A stretch of DNA of 64,000 nucleotides from Streptomyces profundus (GCF_020740535.1 NZ_CP082362.1:1054001-1118000), one strand, 5' to 3'. Shown: positions 1 through 8,658, counted from the stretch's first letter. A program made the numbers and translations. The notes: a model not told the origin generated them from the letters alone.

Positions 1-536
1 TTCTGGGCCAGCCGGACCGCACGGCGCCGGTGGAGCTGTATCTCAGCGCCCGGGTGAGGGAGGCGGAGTCGCTGCCGGCGTTCCTCGCCGCCCGGGAGCT
101 GCGCAGGCGCCGGGCGCGGGCGCAGCGCGAGGCGGGCGAGCGGCGTCGGGCGGAGGGGCTGGCGACGATCCTCGCGAAGCCGCTTGAGCTCCCTCGCCTC
201 ACCGAGGCGGAGCTGGCGGAGCGCGCGGTGGCCCACCGCAATCTGCGGGACGCCCAGCGGGCCGCGCTCTCCTGGGGCCATCGGCCGCGCCCGCGGACGG
301 TGGACGAGCTGACGCCGGCCGAGCTGGCCCGATGGGAGGTGCGCTGGCTGTGGGAGGCGTTGCTCCCCTACGCCGCGCTGCTCAACGCGCTACCGCCCGG
401 CGACAGCCGGGCCGAGGGCCGGCGGCTGCTCACCGAGCGGTGTTACGACGCGATCGCGGGGGCCTATCCGGCACTCCGGGCGGAGTGCCGGGAACAACGG
501 GCCGCCGCGCTGGGGGATGTCCCGGAGGGAGGCTGA
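1..536 (+). CDS. Hypothetical protein, 5' end cut by window edge
   Basis: The reading frame is open to the left edge, so the true start may lie outside the window; an internal GTG at 30 would give 168 residues. The visible protein is rich in Arg, Glu, Ala and Leu and is probably all helical. A highly charged, coiled-coil-like first third (about residues 10-50) is followed by a Trp-containing amphipathic segment around residues 100-120. There is no signal peptide, membrane segment or catalytic motif that I recognise. It is followed closely by the convergent M23 peptidase gene. Function unknown; the coding call rests on codon bias and the long open frame. Confidence 0.6.
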   Translation, partial: LGQPDRTAPVELYLSARVREAESLPAFLAARELRRRRARAQREAGERRRAEGLATILAKPLELPRLTEAELAERAVAHRNLRDAQRAALSWGHRPRPRTVDELTPAELARWEVRWLWEALLPYAALLNALPPGDSRAEGRRLLTERCYDAIAGAYPALRAECREQRAAALGDVPEGG

Positions 537-569
537 CCGGGCGGGTCGGCGATCGGTCGATCAGTCGCC

Positions 570-1268
570 TCACACCTCGGCGTCCTGGTCACGCAGGAAC
601 TTCATGGGGTCTATGGCGGTGCCGTAGTCGGCGCTGGTCCTGATCTCGAAGTGCAGGTGGGGACCACTGCTGTTACCGGTGTTACCGGACAGGGCGATCC
701 GCTCGTCCGCGGAGACGTCCTGGCCCACCTCGACGTCGACCTGCGACAGGTGCGCGTACTGGCTGAAGGTGCCGTCGTCGTGCTTGATCACCACGGCGTT
801 GCCGTACGCGGGACCGTCCCCGGCGCCGTTGCCGCCGGCCTTGACCACGGTGCCGTCGTGGACGGCGTGCACCTTGGTACCGCTCGGCACGGCGAAGTCC
901 TGGCCACTGTGCTTGGCGGTCCAGCGGTCACCGCTGTTCCCGTAGGTGGCCGACAGCTCGTAGTCACCCGGGATCGGCGACACCCAGTCCTTGGCGGCCT
1001 CGGCGGCCTTGGCGGCCTTCGCGGGCGCGGCCTCGGCGGTGGTCTCGCCCGACTCGGCGGCGGCCCGGAGCGCCTCGGCCTGGCCGCGCGTGCTGTCGGC
1101 CAGCTCGATCGCGGTGCCGGAGGCGAAAGCGTCGGCCTGAGTGCCCTCGGCGGCCACCGCGGCACCGGTCAGCGCGACCGTGGCGCAGGCGCCGGCCACG
1201 ACCGCGGCGGCGGCCCGGGCACGAAGGGTCTTGGGGGTGCGCGTCGTGATGGTGGTGGTGTTCAGCAT
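570..1268 (-). CDS. Secreted M23 family metallopeptidase (LytM-type)
   Basis: Predicted zinc endopeptidase that cuts peptidoglycan cross-links outside the cell. ATG at 1268 gives 232 residues; upstream in-frame starts would prepend non-coding-looking sequence. Residues 1-40 form an export signal (basic N-terminus, Ala-rich core, likely cleavage after AVAA). An Ala/Lys/Glu-rich linker to about residue 95 precedes the catalytic domain, which has the zinc ligands of the family: HxxxD at H120/D124 and HLH at 204-206 (GPHLHFEIR). The AGAGG-like ribosome binding site lies about 10 nt upstream. It is monocistronic, with a candidate promoter at 1328-1356. Family assignment is firm; the exact bond cut is not known. 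Confidence 0.9.
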   Translation of the reverse strand: MLNTTTITTRTPKTLRARAAAAVVAGACATVALTGAAVAAEGTQADAFASGTAIELADSTRGQAEALRAAAESGETTAEAAPAKAAKAAEAAKDWVSPIPGDYELSATYGNSGDRWTAKHSGQDFAVPSGTKVHAVHDGTVVKAGGNGAGDGPAYGNAVVIKHDDGTFSQYAHLSQVDVEVGQDVSADERIALSGNTGNSSGPHLHFEIRTSADYGTAIDPMKFLRDQDAEV

Positions 1269-1327
1269 GAAGGGACAACCTCTGCGATTCGGGGGCATCC
1301 CGACCGAAACCAGCCGGGCGAATCTCA

Positions 1328-1356
1328 TTGATAACGGGCATTTCCCCCGAGCACAA
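1328..1356 (-). promoter_or_regulatory. Candidate vegetative promoter of the M23 peptidase gene
   Basis: Read on the minus strand, TTGTGC (1356-1351) and TATCAA (1333-1328) are separated by 17 bp, close to the HrdB-type consensus. Transcription would begin near 1321, giving a leader of about 50 nt. The 458-base gap 1269-1726 otherwise shows no gene. I looked there for a c-di-AMP riboswitch, which often precedes such hydrolases in streptomycetes, and could not recognise one. Confidence 0.4.
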
Positions 1357-1726
1357 GAACCCTCATTACTAGGCGCCCCCGTAGTCGGAACGGCTGGAAT
1401 AGCCGCCCGAATCAGGGGCGCCGAGAAGGGCCCGAAACAGCGATGGGAACCCGCCTGACCCATGAGAAGGCCCGGCGCACGCCGCTGACCTGTCATTTCT
1501 TCCGACTGTCCGGAAGTCAACGAGTGTGCCGGGCGAAATTCCCATCGGGCTGGACCGAAAGTCCCGGGCCTTTGGTCACCCCAACTCCCTATCCGCGTTC
1601 GTAGGTGCCCGGTGGGCTGTGTCGACCGTCACATGGAATGCGGTGAGCGGGCCGGACAAGGGGCCGAATTCGCGTTGCTCAGGCCGGTGCGGAGATGTCC
1701 CTTCACCCTTTCGTGAGCTCGTTCCG

Positions 1727-2464
1727 TCAGCTCGGATACACCTCGAAAGTGGCGCACCGTCGCCCGCCGAAACGCGGCGCGTCGGCTTCGGCGGCCCCGG
1801 TGAGGAGCTCCCGCGCGTAGCCGAGCGGCTCGTGGTCGCCCAGGCCCGTGATGTAGGCGCGGTGCTCGGCGAGCGAGGCGATGCCGCGGTCCAGCGCCCG
1901 CTGGCTCAGCGGCTGGGCGTGCGTGGGATGCGGGGACGCCGCCACCGCCACCCAGCGCACCCCGCCCCAGGGCTCAAGGCCGCCGTCGGCGAGCTGCTCG
2001 GGGAAGATCCAGCGGTTGCCCGCGTCCCCGACGGCGTCCAGCACGGCGCGGCCGACCACCCGGTGGTCCGGGGTGTTCCAGGACCGGCCGCCCCAGGTGT
2101 CGTGGTGGTTGAGGGTGAGCAGCAGCTCAGGGCGATGCCGGCGCACGGCCGCCGCGAGATCGGCCCGCAGTCCCGGGCCCGGCTCGATGACACCGTCGCG
2201 ATGGTCGAGAAACTCCACGGTCCCCACACCCACAGCGGCGGCGCTGGCGACCTGCTCGGCCGTCCTGATCCGGGCCGACTCGACGGGCTCGACGCCGTCG
2301 ATGCCGGCTTCGCCCCTCGTGACCAGCACATAGGTCACCTCCTTCCCCGCCTCGGTCCACTCGGCGACCGCTCCTGAGGCCCCGTACTCCAGGTCGTCGG
2401 GGTGGGCGACGACGGCCAGTGCCCTTCGCCAGTCCAGGGGCAGGGGGGTCAGTTGGTCGGGCAC
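1727..2464 (-). CDS. PIG-L family deacetylase
   Basis: Cytoplasmic zinc-dependent N-deacetylase of the LmbE/MshB/PIG-L superfamily, which removes acetyl groups from GlcNAc-type or related amide substrates. It has 245 residues, a usual length. The signature AHPDD lies at residues 20-24, and a distal DH pair (TPDHRVVGRA, about residues 133-142) supplies the third metal ligand. The GTG start at 2464 has GAGGAG 7-8 nt upstream. The substrate cannot be told from sequence: mycothiol enzymes (MshB, Mca) are longer and have different context, so this is probably a paralogue. It stands alone between the exonuclease gene and a 458-base gap. Confidence 0.88.
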   Translation of the reverse strand: MPDQLTPLPLDWRRALAVVAHPDDLEYGASGAVAEWTEAGKEVTYVLVTRGEAGIDGVEPVESARIRTAEQVASAAAVGVGTVEFLDHRDGVIEPGPGLRADLAAAVRRHRPELLLTLNHHDTWGGRSWNTPDHRVVGRAVLDAVGDAGNRWIFPEQLADGGLEPWGGVRWVAVAASPHPTHAQPLSQRALDRGIASLAEHRAYITGLGDHEPLGYARELLTGAAEADAPRFGGRRCATFEVYPS

Positions 2465-2548
2465 CGCGGTCTCCTCACGGTTGACGGGGCGGGCCCCGTG
2501 CCACTCGCCGAGGGACGGCGGACGGGACCCAGCGGGAGCCCGCTCACC

Positions 2549-3988
2549 CTAACCAGCGCCGTGTTCCGCCCCGGCGAGCCGTAGCCGGCAGCGTCCGGCC
2601 CGGCGCTCCAGCGTCTCCCACGCGGCCTGGGCGCCCTCACCCCGCCGGAAGGCCAGCGCCCGCTCGCACAGCGCGAGCGCCACGGCGTACGCGCCCCGGC
2701 GCTCGTGGTGCAGGGAGAGCCTGTTGAACACCACCAGATCCCGCACTCCGTCGTCCACGGCCGACTGCCAGAGCAGGGCGGCGTCCGCCCCTCGCCCCCG
2801 CCGTTCGAGGGCCTGGCCGACATAGCGCGCGGCCCGGCCCAGCGCCGCCAGGTCGCCCGCGGCCCGCAGCAGCGGCAGCGTGGCGGCCAGCTCGTCCGCC
2901 CAGGCGGGGTCGTCCCCGTAGTGGGAGACCAGCGCGGCGCCCGCGCTGCCCGTGGCGCAGAGGCCAAGCGTGGCGCACGACCAGCAGCCGCCGCAGTCGG
3001 CGAGCGCCGCGATGGCGGCGGCCGGCTCGGGGAAGAGGTCCAGCAGGTGGCTCGGGGGTTCGGCGCCCTGGTCCAGGGCGGCGAGCCAGGTCAGCACGGG
3101 CGCCACATCCGATCGTGCGGTCCTCGGGTCCGCCAGCAGCAGACGCAGCGCGGTGCGCAGCGCCGCACGCGCCAGCTCGGGCTGTGGCGGCCCGAAGACG
3201 GCGGTGGGCCCGCTGACCATGCCGCCGAACCACCCCCAGAGTCGCCCGGCCTCGGGGCAGCCGTCCCGCTGGAGGGTGGTCAGCGCCCGCGTCCAGGCAT
3301 CCGCGCCCCCCTGCCAGTGGGCGATCAGCCGGTGCGCCGCCCGATGCTCCTCGCCCAGCCCGTCGGTGTCCATATCGCAGCGGGCGCGTCCACGACGCTC
3401 CCGGCGCAGCACCTCGGCCGTGGGCTCGGTGAGCCGCGCCAGCTCGGTGTGGCCGTCGGCCTCGGCCCTCGCCAGCAGCTCGAAGAGGAGCGCGGCGGTC
3501 ACCTCGGCGTCGGAGTCCGCCCGATGCGCCCGATGGGCGATGCCCAACGAGGCGACGCAGGTGGTCAGCCGGTGGTTGGCCAGCTCGGGCAGGTAGCGGC
3601 GGGCCAGGGCCAACGTGTCCAACGCCGTCTCGGGCAGCCGGCCGACCCCGGCCAGCTCCAGTTCCATGGCCAGGAACCGCAGGTCGAAGCCCACGTTGTG
3701 GGCGACCAGGACCGCGCCTTCGAGTCTGCTGACGAGCTGGGGCAGCACGGCGGCGAAGCGCGGGGCCGCGGTGCTCTGCGCCGTGGTGATCCCGTGGACA
3801 TGCACAGGGCCGGTGTCCCGGCCCGGGTCGAGCAGGGTGCTCCAGCGATCGGTGATCCGACCGTCTGCCACGGTGACCAGGGCGAGGGAGACCATGCGGT
3901 CGCCCCGTTCGGGTGCCAGCCCCGTGGTCTCGCAGTCGAGCACCACGAAGCGGTGGGCGCGAAGTATGTCGCTCGGTAGGGGAGCCAT
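2549..3988 (-). CDS. DEDDh-type 3'-5' exonuclease domain protein
   Basis: 479 residues. The N-terminal ~180 residues are an RNase T/DnaQ-like exonuclease fold: Exo I D18-x-E20 in VVLDCETTG, Exo II Asp in AHNVGFDLRF (about residues 96-105), Exo III H-x4-D in HRADSDAEVT. The family binds two metals and trims DNA or RNA 3' ends. The C-terminal ~300 residues are an Ala/Leu/Arg-rich helical region, possibly TPR-like (repeated ALxLCERAL-type segments near the end), of unknown role. The start has no strong ribosome binding site. It is not the DnaQ epsilon subunit by length or context; a stand-alone nuclease is likely. Confidence 0.8.
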   Translation of the reverse strand: MAPLPSDILRAHRFVVLDCETTGLAPERGDRMVSLALVTVADGRITDRWSTLLDPGRDTGPVHVHGITTAQSTAAPRFAAVLPQLVSRLEGAVLVAHNVGFDLRFLAMELELAGVGRLPETALDTLALARRYLPELANHRLTTCVASLGIAHRAHRADSDAEVTAALLFELLARAEADGHTELARLTEPTAEVLRRERRGRARCDMDTDGLGEEHRAAHRLIAHWQGGADAWTRALTTLQRDGCPEAGRLWGWFGGMVSGPTAVFGPPQPELARAALRTALRLLLADPRTARSDVAPVLTWLAALDQGAEPPSHLLDLFPEPAAAIAALADCGGCWSCATLGLCATGSAGAALVSHYGDDPAWADELAATLPLLRAAGDLAALGRAARYVGQALERRGRGADAALLWQSAVDDGVRDLVVFNRLSLHHERRGAYAVALALCERALAFRRGEGAQAAWETLERRAGRCRLRLAGAEHGAG

Positions 3989-4033
3989 GAGGGCTATGGG
4001 TTCCGAGAGATCGACGGACGGCGCGGGGCGCGC

Positions 4034-4483
4034 TCAGCGCCAGCCGTGGCGCGCCTGGAGGTTGTGCACGACGCGCTGGAACCGCGCGCGGTCCAGGGCG
4101 CACGCCTCCCGGCGCATGCCGTCGGGATGAACCCGCAGCACGCGCTCCAAATGCACCCAGGAGTCGCGTCCTGAGCGGTCCCAGGGGCCGGAGCCCAGCG
4201 GAAGCCACTCGTCGTCGCCCTCCTTGACGCGGCTGGAGAGCTGCACGGCGAGCAGGGTCTCCCGTTCGGCCTCACGCGCCACCACCAGCACCGGGCGGTC
4301 CTTCCCCCGGCCGTCGCCCTCCTCGTAGGGGACCCAGGTCCAGACGATCTCGCCGGGATCCGGGTCCCCGTCGGGCTCCGGGGCGTACTCGGTGCGCACG
4401 GCGCCGATCCCGCGCGGCTCGACCTCGACGGTGGCGGATGCGCCCTGGCGGCCGGGTATCTCGTCTGTCTCGATGCGGTCCAT
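4034..4483 (-). CDS. MazF/PemK-like toxin-fold protein
   Basis: 149 residues. From residue ~43 the sequence PGEIVWTWVPYEEGDGRGKD, followed by RPVLVV, matches the opening strands of the PemK/MazF endoribonuclease fold (normally PGxIVxxxxxP...GKxRPxLVV). A region with a Ser (QLSSRVK) and a Trp-rich loop follows. The N-terminal 40 residues are an acidic extension. Stand-alone MazF-like proteins of this type are common in streptomycetes, and many are not proven toxins. No typical antitoxin gene (short AbrB, MetJ or Phd type) is adjacent on either side. Fold is likely; toxicity is unproven. Confidence 0.7.
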   Translation of the reverse strand: MDRIETDEIPGRQGASATVEVEPRGIGAVRTEYAPEPDGDPDPGEIVWTWVPYEEGDGRGKDRPVLVVAREAERETLLAVQLSSRVKEGDDEWLPLGSGPWDRSGRDSWVHLERVLRVHPDGMRREACALDRARFQRVVHNLQARHGWR

Positions 4484-4628
4484 GGGCCCACGGTATCGCC
4501 GCTGTCCGACCCCACTGTCAGTGGCGGGGGCTAACGTTCGGGTAGTCGACTTCGGCCGTGGTCAGGGGCGTTGGCGAGGGCGTTGGCAACGGCCGGCGCG
4601 CGAGCCGCTCCCAGGCTCACGGTGGCCT

Positions 4629-5069
4629 TCAGAAGTCGGCGGAACGAAGGGTGCGTTCGCGAATGTTGTCGAGAAAGACGGGCACGTCCTCCATCGTCGT
4701 CCCCGTGCACTGCACGATCAGATCCATCACATCACCGGCCGACAGAGCCCCGACCACGGGGTGGACGTGCGCCAGGCCGACGCGCTCCTCCATGCGTTTC
4801 AACACATGGATGGCGAGGTTCAGTTCGGGCACGCGATCGGTGTGGCCGAAGTCCAGGCTCCGCCGCATCACCCACATATCGGGGACGATCTGGCCGAAGA
4901 CGATGATGTGCGCCAACGCGAACATCGAACGGGCGCACTGCCGCGCGCTCTCGTCCGTCTCGTCCTGAAGCGCCCGCACGGCCTCCTCGTCCTCGGCGAG
5001 ATGGGCCTTGATAAGGGCTACGGCGTGCAGCACCTCATCCCTGCTGTACGGCCTGACCGCGTCGTCCAC
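4629..5069 (-). CDS. Hypothetical conserved-looking protein
   Basis: GTG at 5069, preceded by GGGAG about 8 nt upstream, gives 146 residues and is preferred over an ATG at 5108. The protein is soluble and helical with no signal peptide. The visible core has a hydrophobic helix (about residues 45-65, SMFALAHIIVFGQIVPDMWV) and a C-terminal VMDLIVQCTGTTMEDVPVF stretch. I do not recognise the family. The gene is flanked by the MazF-like and uridine-kinase-like genes on the same strand but with gaps over 100 nt, so an operon is not evident. Confidence 0.6.
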   Translation of the reverse strand: MDDAVRPYSRDEVLHAVALIKAHLAEDEEAVRALQDETDESARQCARSMFALAHIIVFGQIVPDMWVMRRSLDFGHTDRVPELNLAIHVLKRMEERVGLAHVHPVVGALSAGDVMDLIVQCTGTTMEDVPVFLDNIRERTLRSADF

Positions 5070-5180
5070 GCCCCAACTCCCTGCCCACTGTGCGCTGATC
5101 AGCAGCACACACAGTGTGTCAGGTTTGTCGGTCGGATGGGCCGGTTCGCCAAGCTCCGCCCAGACTCCCTCCTTTGGGCG

Positions 5181-5846
5181 TCATGGCCCCCCGCTCCACG
5201 CGGGACGCTCCGGATGGTCCACCCGCACCACCACGTCCGCCACCTCCTCGGGCCGCTCATCGGCGGCGTACCCGGCGAAGGCGGGCAGGGTCCACCGCCA
5301 CTCCCCCGGCGTGCGCCGGGCCAGCGCGCCGGGGGAGAGGCTCAGATGAACGACGAGATCGGCCGGGAACCACCGGCCCAGAAGGAAGGTCCCATGGAGC
5401 AACAGCACACCGCCCGGCGGCAGCTCGACATACTCGCTGCGGGTGGCCCGATCCCGCTCCCCGTCCCACAGATCCGGCAACACCCGCCCGGTGCCGCCCG
5501 GGTCGAGCGGGGTCAGCACCTCGCGCCAGAGGGCGCTCACATCCCACCAGGACTCCCGGTAGGCGTCCGGGTCGTGGCGGCCGAACTCATAGCGCAGCGA
5601 GGCGGCCCGGAGAAACCCCTCGGTGTCGACCACCACCGCCGACCGCCCGCGCAGCCTCAGCTCCTCGGCGACGGCCCGCGCCAGACGGCCACCGCCGGCC
5701 ACCGGGGCCCCGTCGACCAGCACCCGCCGCCAGCTCGGTTCGGGCCGGCCCTCCTCCCCGGTGTCCCGCCCGGGCGTCGGGGCCAGGACGCGTTCCGTCA
5801 GCTCCGTGGCCAGCCGTTCCCAGGTGATCGCCTCCAGTCGCATCAT
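5181..5846 (-). CDS. Uridine kinase-like P-loop protein, degenerate Walker A
   Basis: Start chosen at the paired ATGs (5846/5843) behind GGTGAGAATGG, giving 221 residues; the longer frame upstream is Pro/Gly/Arg filler. The layout resembles streptomycete uridine kinase/NMP-kinase-like proteins: a VDG strand followed by a nucleotide loop at about residues 38-50, an acidic 'D-T-E-G-F' segment, a YR..WWD substrate region, and a late LLLHGTFLL strand. The loop reads GAPVAGGGRLA and lacks the usual GKS/T lysine, so ATP binding may be altered or lost. Cytoplasmic. The kinase function is inferred only from overall similarity. Confidence 0.65.
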   Translation of the reverse strand: MMRLEAITWERLATELTERVLAPTPGRDTGEEGRPEPSWRRVLVDGAPVAGGGRLARAVAEELRLRGRSAVVVDTEGFLRAASLRYEFGRHDPDAYRESWWDVSALWREVLTPLDPGGTGRVLPDLWDGERDRATRSEYVELPPGGVLLLHGTFLLGRWFPADLVVHLSLSPGALARRTPGEWRWTLPAFAGYAADERPEEVADVVVRVDHPERPAWSGGP

Positions 5847-5949
5847 CCCATTCTCACCGCACCCTTGCCACGGCGTCGCGCCGCACCCCGGGGGCCACCC
5901 TGGGGGGCGCCTTCTTCCCTCCGTGCGCCGCGCGCCGCACGATAGAGCC

Positions 5950-6180
5950 ATGACCCACCACAGCGAACCAGTCCAGTTGGAGCCCTATGTGGAGGTGCTC
6001 CGCGCCCGGTTACCCCCGGAGCAGTTCATCCTGCTGATGCGCACCTTCCACGCCCTGCTCACCAACGGCGGCGCCCTGCGCCTCCCCCTGATGCCCCACC
6101 CGCCCGGCGAACGCGAGCCCTTCACCGCCGAGCTCCAGAACGAGATGCTCACCCTGATGCGCCTCACCACCACCCCCTGA
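5950..6180 (+). CDS. Small hypothetical protein
   Basis: 76 residues, predicted cytoplasmic and helical (EVLRARLPPEQFILLMRTFH; TAELQNEMLTLMRL). The gene is divergent from the uridine-kinase-like gene, about 100 nt away. The ATG has only a weak ribosome binding site. Third-position GC fits a real gene. I do not recognise a family. Confidence 0.55.
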   Translation: MTHHSEPVQLEPYVEVLRARLPPEQFILLMRTFHALLTNGGALRLPLMPHPPGEREPFTAELQNEMLTLMRLTTTP

Positions 6181-6374
6181 CCAGCCGTCACCCCACCGCC
6201 GACGCCGAGGCGCCGCCGACCACCTCCGAGATCCCCTTGGCTCCCTGACGCCAGCCCACCGCGACCGCGAGGACGCGCAGACCTCCCCGGGATTCCCCCC
6301 GACCGGGCCGGTGGGTGTCATCTTTTTGCTAGGTGTTTCCCGAATAACACCACAGGGAGCGAAAGGGGAGATAT

Positions 6375-7616
6375 ATGCCGGATGTCTCCGAGCATATCGC
6401 CGGCCTCGCCAGGCGGGGCACGGAGCCCGTGGTGGTGCAGACCCTCCGATCCACCGCGGCGGCCACCCTCGCCTACATGGCCGCTCGCTGGTTGACGGAT
6501 GTCACCGCCCCGCTGCTGGCCCCACTGACCGCGCTCCTCGTCGTGCAGGTCACCCTCTTCGCCACCATCACCACCGGCGTGCGCCGGGTGAACGCCGTGG
6601 TCACCGGTGTGCTGTTGGCCTCCGCCTTCAGCGCGGTGGTCGGCCTCAGCTGGTGGAGCCTGGGCCTGCTGATCCTGGCCGCGCTCACGGCCGGCCATCT
6701 GGTGCGGGTCAGCGAGTTCGTACCCGAGGTGGCCATCAGCGCCATGCTGGTGCTCGGCGTGACCCAGGTCGCCGAGACCGCCTTGGACCGCGTGGTGGAG
6801 ACGGTCATCGGCGCCGTGGTCGGACTGCTGTTCAACCTGGTCTTCATCCCGCCCGTCTGGGTGCGTTCGGCCGGCGAGGACATCGAGGAGCAGGCCCGAC
6901 GGATGCGGCAACTCCTCATCCGGCTGAGCGAGGAGGCCGACGAGAACGACGCGCCGCACAACCGGCTGCCCGACAAGCTGGAGGAGGCACGTCGGCTGGA
7001 CCAGGACGTCGCCCAGGTGGACGCCTCGCTCACCCAGGCGGAGGAGAGCCTGCGGTTCAACCCGCGCGCCAAGGAGCCGCTGCTGACCCGCATCGTGCTG
7101 CGCACCGGCCTCGACACCCTGGAGGTCTGCGCGGTGATCCTGCGGACCATGTCCCGCAACCTCAGCGACCTGGCCGCCCGCCGCACCGACGAACCGCTCT
7201 TCCCCGACGACGTGGCCCCCGCCATGCGGGAGCTGCTCACCAACCTGGCGGGTGCCGTCGACAGCTTCGCGACCGTCATCACCAGCCAGGTCAGCAGCGC
7301 GGCGGACGAGGCGGAGGCATTCCTGGAAGTGGAGTTGGACGCCGCGCGGATCTCCCGCGAGCATGTCGCCAAGCTGCTGCTGGCCCGGGTGCAGGAACAC
7401 CCCAAGCAGTGGCAGTGGCACGGCTCGCTGCTCGCCGAGGTGGACCGGATGCTGGAGGAGCTGGACATCCAGAAGCGCTCCACCAACCTGGCGGCGGAGC
7501 TGGACCGCGTCTCCCGCGAGGAGCGCGAACAGTACCCCCGCCTCTACCGGATGCGCCGCCGTCTCGAACGGCTCCAGCGCCGCGCCAGACGCCTGCGGCG
7601 GGCCCGCACCAGCTGA
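6375..7616 (+). CDS. Aromatic acid exporter-like membrane protein (FUSC/ArAE superfamily)
   Basis: 413 residues. The first ~155 residues contain about five to six hydrophobic segments (from AAATLAYMAARWL to VVGLLFNLVFIPPVWV), as in FUSC/ArAE efflux proteins. The rest is a long hydrophilic, mostly helical cytoplasmic domain ending in a very basic Arg-rich tail (RMRRRLERLQRRARRLRRA). Such half-size proteins occur widely in streptomycetes and are assumed to export aromatic acids or to act as membrane-anchored helical scaffolds; the substrate is unknown. Strong ribosome binding site AAAGGGGAG 5 nt before the ATG. The 190-base upstream gap shows no other gene. Confidence 0.82.
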   Translation: MPDVSEHIAGLARRGTEPVVVQTLRSTAAATLAYMAARWLTDVTAPLLAPLTALLVVQVTLFATITTGVRRVNAVVTGVLLASAFSAVVGLSWWSLGLLILAALTAGHLVRVSEFVPEVAISAMLVLGVTQVAETALDRVVETVIGAVVGLLFNLVFIPPVWVRSAGEDIEEQARRMRQLLIRLSEEADENDAPHNRLPDKLEEARRLDQDVAQVDASLTQAEESLRFNPRAKEPLLTRIVLRTGLDTLEVCAVILRTMSRNLSDLAARRTDEPLFPDDVAPAMRELLTNLAGAVDSFATVITSQVSSAADEAEAFLEVELDAARISREHVAKLLLARVQEHPKQWQWHGSLLAEVDRMLEELDIQKRSTNLAAELDRVSREEREQYPRLYRMRRRLERLQRRARRLRRARTS

Positions 7617-7646
7617 CCGCGAGGCGCGTCACGGCCATGACGGGGA

Positions 7647-8006
7647 TCAGGACCCGAAGGAGATGCCCCCGTTGATGGTCCCCGCCTGGATCACCGGGCC
7701 GGTGACCCGCGCTTCGCCGGAGACCTCGTTGTGGACGCCGCCGTCCAGCGCGGACCGGTGCGTGCGCGCCCAGTCACGCAGCTGGGCCGCGAACTCCTCG
7801 TCCCCCTCGGCGCGCTGCGCGAGGCGCCGCGCCAGCGCCCGCACCGCCTCGTCGTCCGACGGATCGACGGGCTCGGGATCCGGCTCCGCCCGACCGGTGA
7901 CCCTGCGGGTCAGGGACAGCAGCGCGTCCCACGCCTGCCGGCCGGCCTCGCCGGCGACACTCGCCGCGGCCGTGGTGACCAGCCCGACAACGGATTGAAG
8001 GTCCAT
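7647..8006 (-). CDS. Small helical protein with C-terminal amyloid-signalling-like (RHIM/BASS-like) motif
   Basis: 119 residues. Residues 1-35 form a helix-rich, weakly amphipathic segment (LQSVVGLVTTAAASV...WDALLSLTRR). Residues 36-52 are an acidic Pro-rich linker. Residues 53-85 form a helical hairpin (AVRALARRLAQRAEGDEEFAAQLRDWA). Residues 94-118 end in a Gly-spaced motif with the core GPVIQAGTINGGISF. That pattern, G-x-V-[VI]-Q-A-G-x-[IV]-x-G-G-[IV]-x-F, is the type I associate with bacterial amyloid signalling sequences at the ends of actinobacterial NLR-associated proteins, related to RHIM motifs. Here it sits on a stand-alone protein convergent with the exporter gene and 49 nt from coaE, with no NLR or TIR gene nearby. 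Coding status is good; function is inferred from the motif only. Confidence 0.75.
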   Translation of the reverse strand: MDLQSVVGLVTTAAASVAGEAGRQAWDALLSLTRRVTGRAEPDPEPVDPSDDEAVRALARRLAQRAEGDEEFAAQLRDWARTHRSALDGGVHNEVSGEARVTGPVIQAGTINGGISFGS

Positions 8007-8055
8007 GGGGCAACGGTAGCCGCCCCGACCCTCGCGCCGCCACGGGACCGTCCGA

Positions 8056-8658
8056 TCAGTCGCGCCCCACCAGCTCCACCAGCCACTCCCACAACTCGCC
8101 TACCCGGGAGTCGAGTTCGGCGAGCGTGCCGTCGTTGTCCACCACGAAGTCGGCGATGGCCAGCCGCTCCTCGCGCGTGGCCTGGGCCGCCATCCTGGCG
8201 CGGGCGTCGGCCTCGCTCATCCCTCGCGAACCCGTCAGCCGGGCCAGTTGGCTCTCCTCGGAGGCATCCACCACGACGACCGCCGCATAGCGGTGCGAGA
8301 GCCGCTCCTCGGCGAGCAGCGGCACGTCGTGCACCACGATCGCCCCGGGCCGAGCCCGCGCCTGCAACTCCGCGGAGCGCCGCGCCACCAGGGGATGCAC
8401 GATGCCGTTCAGCGCCTTGCGGCGTTCCGGGGCGGCGAAGACGATGCGCCCCAGCCGCTCCCGGTCGAGCGCACCGTCGGCACCGAGCACCTCAGCGCCG
8501 AACTCGGCGGCCACCGCCGCCAGCCCCGGCGTTCCCGGGGCCACCACCTCGCGCGCGATCCGGTCGGAGTCCACGATCACCGCGCCCCGGCGCGCCAGAG
8601 CGCGCGCGACCTCGCTCTTGCCGGAGCCGATACCCCCGGTCAACCCCACTGCCACCAT
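8056..8658 (-). CDS. coaE: Dephospho-CoA kinase
   Basis: Last step of coenzyme A synthesis: ATP-dependent phosphorylation of the 3'-hydroxyl of dephospho-CoA in the cytoplasm. 200 residues, the normal single-domain length (the longer actinobacterial forms with a GrpB/UPF0157 tail are not seen here). P-loop GGIGSGKS at residues 8-15. [14 protein letters not shown] segment follows, then the HPLV and [10 protein letters not shown] motifs of the family and a late DFVVDNDGT strand. The gene lies directly downstream of the PAC2 gene (14 nt gap) and may be co-transcribed with it. Confidence 0.96.
   Translation of the reverse strand: MVAVGLTGGIGSGKSEVARALARRGAVIVDSDRIAREVVAPGTPGLAAVAAEFGAEVLGADGALDRERLGRIVFAAPERRKALNGIVHPLVARRSAELQARARPGAIVVHDVPLLAEERLSHRYAAVVVVDASEESQLARLTGSRGMSEADARARMAAQATREERLAIADFVVDNDGTLAELDSRVGELWEWLVELVGRD

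Noticed and set aside
1269..1726. Possible c-di-AMP (ydaO) riboswitch before the M23 peptidase gene
   Set aside because: Expected from streptomycete wall hydrolases, but I could not find the conserved GGGGAGCC/GGGGTGAAT/CAGCTAAC-like blocks in order.
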